64,000 nucleotides of DNA from Euonymus europaeus (taxonomy: Eukaryota; Streptophyta; Magnoliopsida; Celastrales; Celastraceae): contig OY756963.1 of assembly GCA_963580455.1 (NCBI GenBank), forward strand, positions 25,687,555 through 25,751,554, read 5' to 3'. The position numbers and the translations under genes were made by a program. Every line of letters begins with the position of its first letter. Position 1 is the stretch's first letter. Of this stretch, positions 60,713 to 64,000 are shown piece by piece. The notes beneath the pieces are model-generated. The model was not told the DNA's origin. It ran no database searches and saw only the letters and a program-made list of their open reading frames with translations.

Positions 60713-61934
60713 AGTGTGTTTGGTAAACAATTTTACCAGTAACATATAATTTAGCCTGTATGCTGATTGCTTTATGCTGTTTGAAATGCTGGCATATATG
60801 TTGTTATAAATGTTGTGGGTGTTTGGTTAGATTTTTGAGAGAAAAGCATATATGCTAGTATAAATGTTGTGGCTAATTACATGTAGGGGTATTAACACAA
60901 ATAATTAAAAAATAGATTTATATTTTTTAAAAATAATCTTTACATTTTTAATAATATTAAAATATTATATATTTTTTATACAATTTTTTTATTAATATTT
61001 AACATTTTCTTAAATTTTATTAAATATAATTAATATATTATTTAAAAATAAAAATATTATTAAATATAAATAATTAAATATGTTAGTAAAAATGTTAATA
61101 TATTATTAAATATAAATAAATAATAGATTAGTAAATATAAATAAATAAATTATTAAATATAATTAATATATTATTTAAAAATAAATATATTATTAAATAT
61201 AAATAATTAAATATATTAGTAAAAATGTTAATATATTATTAAATATAAATGAATATTTTATTAAATAAAAGTAAATAATAGATTAGTAAATATAAATAAA
61301 TAAATTAGTAAATATAATTAATATATTATTTAAAAATAAATATATTATTAAATATGTTAGTAAAAATGTTAATATATTATTAAATATAAATAAATAATAG
61401 ATTAGTAAATATAAATAAATAAATTAGTAAATATAATTAATATATTATTTAAAAATAAAAATATTATTAAATATAAATAATTAAATATGTTAGTAAAAAT
61501 GTTAATATATTATTAAATATAAATAAATAATAGATTAGTAAATATAAATAAATAAATTAGTAAATATAATTTAATATATTATTTAAAAATAAAAATATTA
61601 TTAAATATAAATAATTAAATATGTTAGTAAAAATGTTAATATATTATTAAATATAAATGAATATATTATTAAATAAAATAATTAGTTTTCATCCGTACAT
61701 GCAGGGTAAACTCGTCATTAGTTAAGAGTGTAGGGGTAATTTGGACATTTCATGCATAAGTGTCCAAAAAATGCTAGTAAAATGACATTTTGAGAATGTC
61801 ATAATTTAGAGGTAAAAATGTTAATTAATATGCTGAATGCTGAATTGTTGTTTGATTAGCTTAACAATAATATATAGCTTACATGTTATATGCTGTATTA
61901 TATGTTATTTATAATGATTTACCAAACACCACCC
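60713..61934. mobile_element. Inverted-repeat element carrying an AT-rich tandem array
   Basis: The left end is AGTGTGTTTGGTAAA and the right end, reverse-complemented, is GGGTGGTGTTTGGTAAA. Both are followed by ACATATAAT / GCTGTAT-type sequence. TAG flanks both sides, which would fit a 3-bp PIF/Harbinger duplication. The centre is the tandem array at about 61082-61660. The right end lies about 37 bp from the PPR start codon. Confidence 0.65.
61082..61680 (+). repeat. AT-rich tandem array, about five units of 131-141 bp
   Basis: The word TTAGTAAAAATGTTAATATA recurs at about 61083, 61215, 61355, 61489 and 61622. Units consist almost wholly of AAATATAAATAAATTAG-type words and vary by small indels. 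Confidence 0.85.
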
Positions 61935-61971
61935 TAGTTTGAACTTTGAAGCGTCGAATATTGCAAATGTT

Positions 61972-63738
61972 ATGCTTAAACCACTGAAAATGGCAAGGTT
62001 AGTGATCAACCAATGTAGTGGTATTACTTACGGGTCACGGGAGGAAGTCTGTTCTCTTGTTCGGGGATGCGGATCCATCCGGGAGATCCAACAAGTTCGA
62101 AAATTTCAAACCCAGAAGCTCGATTGTGCCTCCGGAGAGCCGGATATCGCCGTTTATAACAACATTATCAAGGGCTTTTCTAGTTGCAAAGACGACGTGC
62201 TAAAGGTAATGGAAGTGTACGTTGAGTTGCTAGACAGAGGCCTGGTTCCGAACTCGTACACCATACCTTATCTGCTCAAGGCGTGCTCACATTGTCGTGC
62301 ATTGGGTGAGGGACACCAGCTTCACGCTCACGCAGTCAAGTTTGCTCTGGTGTCTAATGTATTCGTCAACAACACTCTGATGAGAATGTATGTCGTCTGC
62401 GGGGTTATTCATGCGGCTCGGAAGCTGTTCGACGTTTGTTCTCAGAGGGATTTAGTCTCTTGGACCACGCTGATTCAGGGATTTGTCAAGATGGGCTATC
62501 CCAAGGAAGCTGTTGCTGCTTTCTTCCGAATGTGTGAAGACAACATAAGTGCTGATGGAATGACATTGGTAGTTGTGCTCTCTGCATGCTCCCAACTTGG
62601 AGATTTGTCTCTGGGTAAAAAGATTCATGGGTATATGGTGCATAAGAATAGCATCAACGAGGACGTGTTCCTTGGTAACGCCTTGGTTGACATGTACTTG
62701 AAATGTGGCGATGCTGAGTATGCTCGTAAGGTGTTTGAAGGAATGCCCGTTAAAAACGTGGTCTCGTGGAATTCAATGATATCAGGACTAGCTCAGCAAG
62801 GAGAATTTAAGGAGGCTTTGGACATATTCCGTGAGATGCAAGGTATGGAAGTTAACCCAGACGATGTTACTCTGGTTGCTGTTTTGAATTCATGTGCTAA
62901 TCTTGGAATGCTTGAGTTGGGGAAGTGGGTGCATGCCTATATTGACAAAATTCATGTTGGGAGAGCAGATGGGATTATAGGAAATGCCCTTGTGGATATG
63001 TATGCCAAGTGTGGAAACATTGACCAGGCCTTCAAAGTCTTCCATGACATGAAATACAGAGATGTGTATACATACACTGCCATGATTGTTGGGCTGGCAA
63101 TGCATGGCCAAGCTGAGAGGGCATTGAGCCTCTTCTCCGAGATGCCTAGGATGGGCATAGAGCCAGATGAAGTAACTTTTGTTGGTGTACTTTCAGCATG
63201 CAGTCATGCTGGACTAGTAGAACAGGGCCGTCAACATTTTGAGGACATGTCAAGCATTCACAACTTAAGTCGTCACATAGAACACTATGGTTGTATGGTT
63301 GATCTTTTGGGCCGTGCTGGACTAATAGATGAGGCACTACAGTTCATAAAAGCTATGCCGATTGAACCTGATGCCTCTGTGTGGGGAGCATTACTCGGAG
63401 CATGTAAAGTTCACTCAAAGGTCGAGCTTGGAGAAAGTATCATGAAGAAACTAATGAAGTTGGAACCTGAGAGAGATGGTGCATACATTATCATTTCAAA
63501 CATATACTCCTATGCAAATAGATGGAGGGAGTCATTGAAGTGGAGGAAGGTAATGAAACAAAAAAAGATAAAGAAAACTCCAGGGTGTAGTTCAATTGAA
63601 GTTGATGGTGAGGTTCATGAATTCCGCAAAGGGGACAAATCACACCCCAAGAGTAAACAGTTATATGAGTTACTGGATGAAATTACGAGTCATTTGATGA
63701 ACTATGGAGACTCGGCACACAGCAAAGCATTCCATTGA
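61972..63738 (+). CDS. PLS-class pentatricopeptide repeat protein, E/E+ subgroup
   Basis: Intronless, 588 aa from the first in-frame ATG (61972); the open frame starts earlier at a TTG. Tandem P, L and S repeats run from about residue 75 to 500, with typical units such as NALVDMYLKCGDAEYARKVF, VVSWNSMISGLAQQGEFKEA and NALVDMYAKCGNIDQAFKVF. They are followed by the E region (GACKVHSKVELGE, IISNIYSYANRW, RKVMKQKKIKKTPGCSSIE) and an E+ part (VHEFRKGDKSHPKSKQLYEL). There is no DYW deaminase domain. Such proteins bind organellar RNA and usually guide C-to-U editing with a separate DYW partner. An N-terminal Arg/Ser-containing stretch could be an organelle transit peptide. The gene looks intact; its promoter is largely transposon DNA. 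Confidence 0.93.
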   Translation: MLKPLKMARLVINQCSGITYGSREEVCSLVRGCGSIREIQQVRKFQTQKLDCASGEPDIAVYNNIIKGFSSCKDDVLKVMEVYVELLDRGLVPNSYTIPYLLKACSHCRALGEGHQLHAHAVKFALVSNVFVNNTLMRMYVVCGVIHAARKLFDVCSQRDLVSWTTLIQGFVKMGYPKEAVAAFFRMCEDNISADGMTLVVVLSACSQLGDLSLGKKIHGYMVHKNSINEDVFLGNALVDMYLKCGDAEYARKVFEGMPVKNVVSWNSMISGLAQQGEFKEALDIFREMQGMEVNPDDVTLVAVLNSCANLGMLELGKWVHAYIDKIHVGRADGIIGNALVDMYAKCGNIDQAFKVFHDMKYRDVYTYTAMIVGLAMHGQAERALSLFSEMPRMGIEPDEVTFVGVLSACSHAGLVEQGRQHFEDMSSIHNLSRHIEHYGCMVDLLGRAGLIDEALQFIKAMPIEPDASVWGALLGACKVHSKVELGESIMKKLMKLEPERDGAYIIISNIYSYANRWRESLKWRKVMKQKKIKKTPGCSSIEVDGEVHEFRKGDKSHPKSKQLYELLDEITSHLMNYGDSAHSKAFH

Positions 63739-64000
63739 TACAAAATAGATCTGTTAATTGTACAGCACCATTTTATCGGTTGATATCAGGCAATCTGAGG
63801 AGTCTTTGCTCGAGCAGCAAACTTGCTACATGCAAGTCACAGTGAACATATTTTAAACTATGCTATGTGGCTGAAAGTTTTTAATCCTAGAAAATCTAAA
63901 ATTTCTGCAATAAAACTGCAGTGGCATTATCCTATATTCCATTATTCCTATGCTTGCTTGAATTTCATAGCAAACCAAATGGGCTCAAACTTTGCAGGCT
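63739..64000. other. 3' flank of the PPR gene
   Basis: Probable 3' UTR, with an AATAAA-like word (CAATAAAACT near 63908). Nothing else is seen before the window end. Confidence 0.5.

Overview
The window is nuclear DNA of a flowering plant, most likely a eudicot. The evidence is intron-rich genes with GT-AG junctions, plant-only families (ent-kaurenoate oxidase, plant U-box ligase, isoprenylated HMA protein, PLS-type PPR, group 1 LEA), AT-rich intergenic DNA and many plant-type MITEs. I cannot name the species. Exon coordinates were assembled by hand from splice consensus plus frame closure. Every multi-exon gene listed closes exactly in frame except the MSI1 gene.

Layout. 1-12 kb: two minus-strand genes. 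The first is an MSI1-type WD40 histone chaperone (1318-3750) with an apparent 10-nt coding deletion. The second is a COX10 haem O synthase (7283-11920) in which an identical 323-bp block is duplicated. 12-23 kb: repeat-rich DNA (Stowaway-like MITE, SINE-like unit, LINE RNase H remnant, hAT-like MITE) around a small uncharacterised 83-aa gene with a long intron in its 5' UTR. 23-34 kb: plus-strand CYP88A/KAO, a circularly permuted DAR GTPase (SIN2/DGP2-like) and an intronless U-box/ARM ligase. 36.25 kb: tRNA-Arg(UCU), followed by a 1.1-kb inverted-repeat element. 37.7-43.1 kb: plus-strand ureide enzyme TTL, a LEA_1 protein and a two-HMA isoprenylated protein. 45.4-49 kb: an RFC3-like AAA+ protein with a long N-terminal extension and no SRC arginine finger. 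50.9-61.9 kb: mostly mobile DNA. It holds a 875-bp hAT element, an LYR-motif gene, a two-exon Sec23 C-terminal remnant, a 4.66-kb non-autonomous Helitron, a MITE nested inside another MITE, and an AT-rich element carrying a tandem array. 62-63.7 kb: an intronless E-class PPR gene whose start codon lies about 35 bp from that last element.

The genes are ordinary, unlinked housekeeping, hormone and organelle functions. I see no operon-like or cluster-like system and nothing prokaryotic or viral. The most notable signals are the MSI1 frame break, the COX10 exon duplication, the degenerate clamp-loader paralogue, the intact-ended Helitron beside a gene remnant, and the transposon abutting the PPR start.
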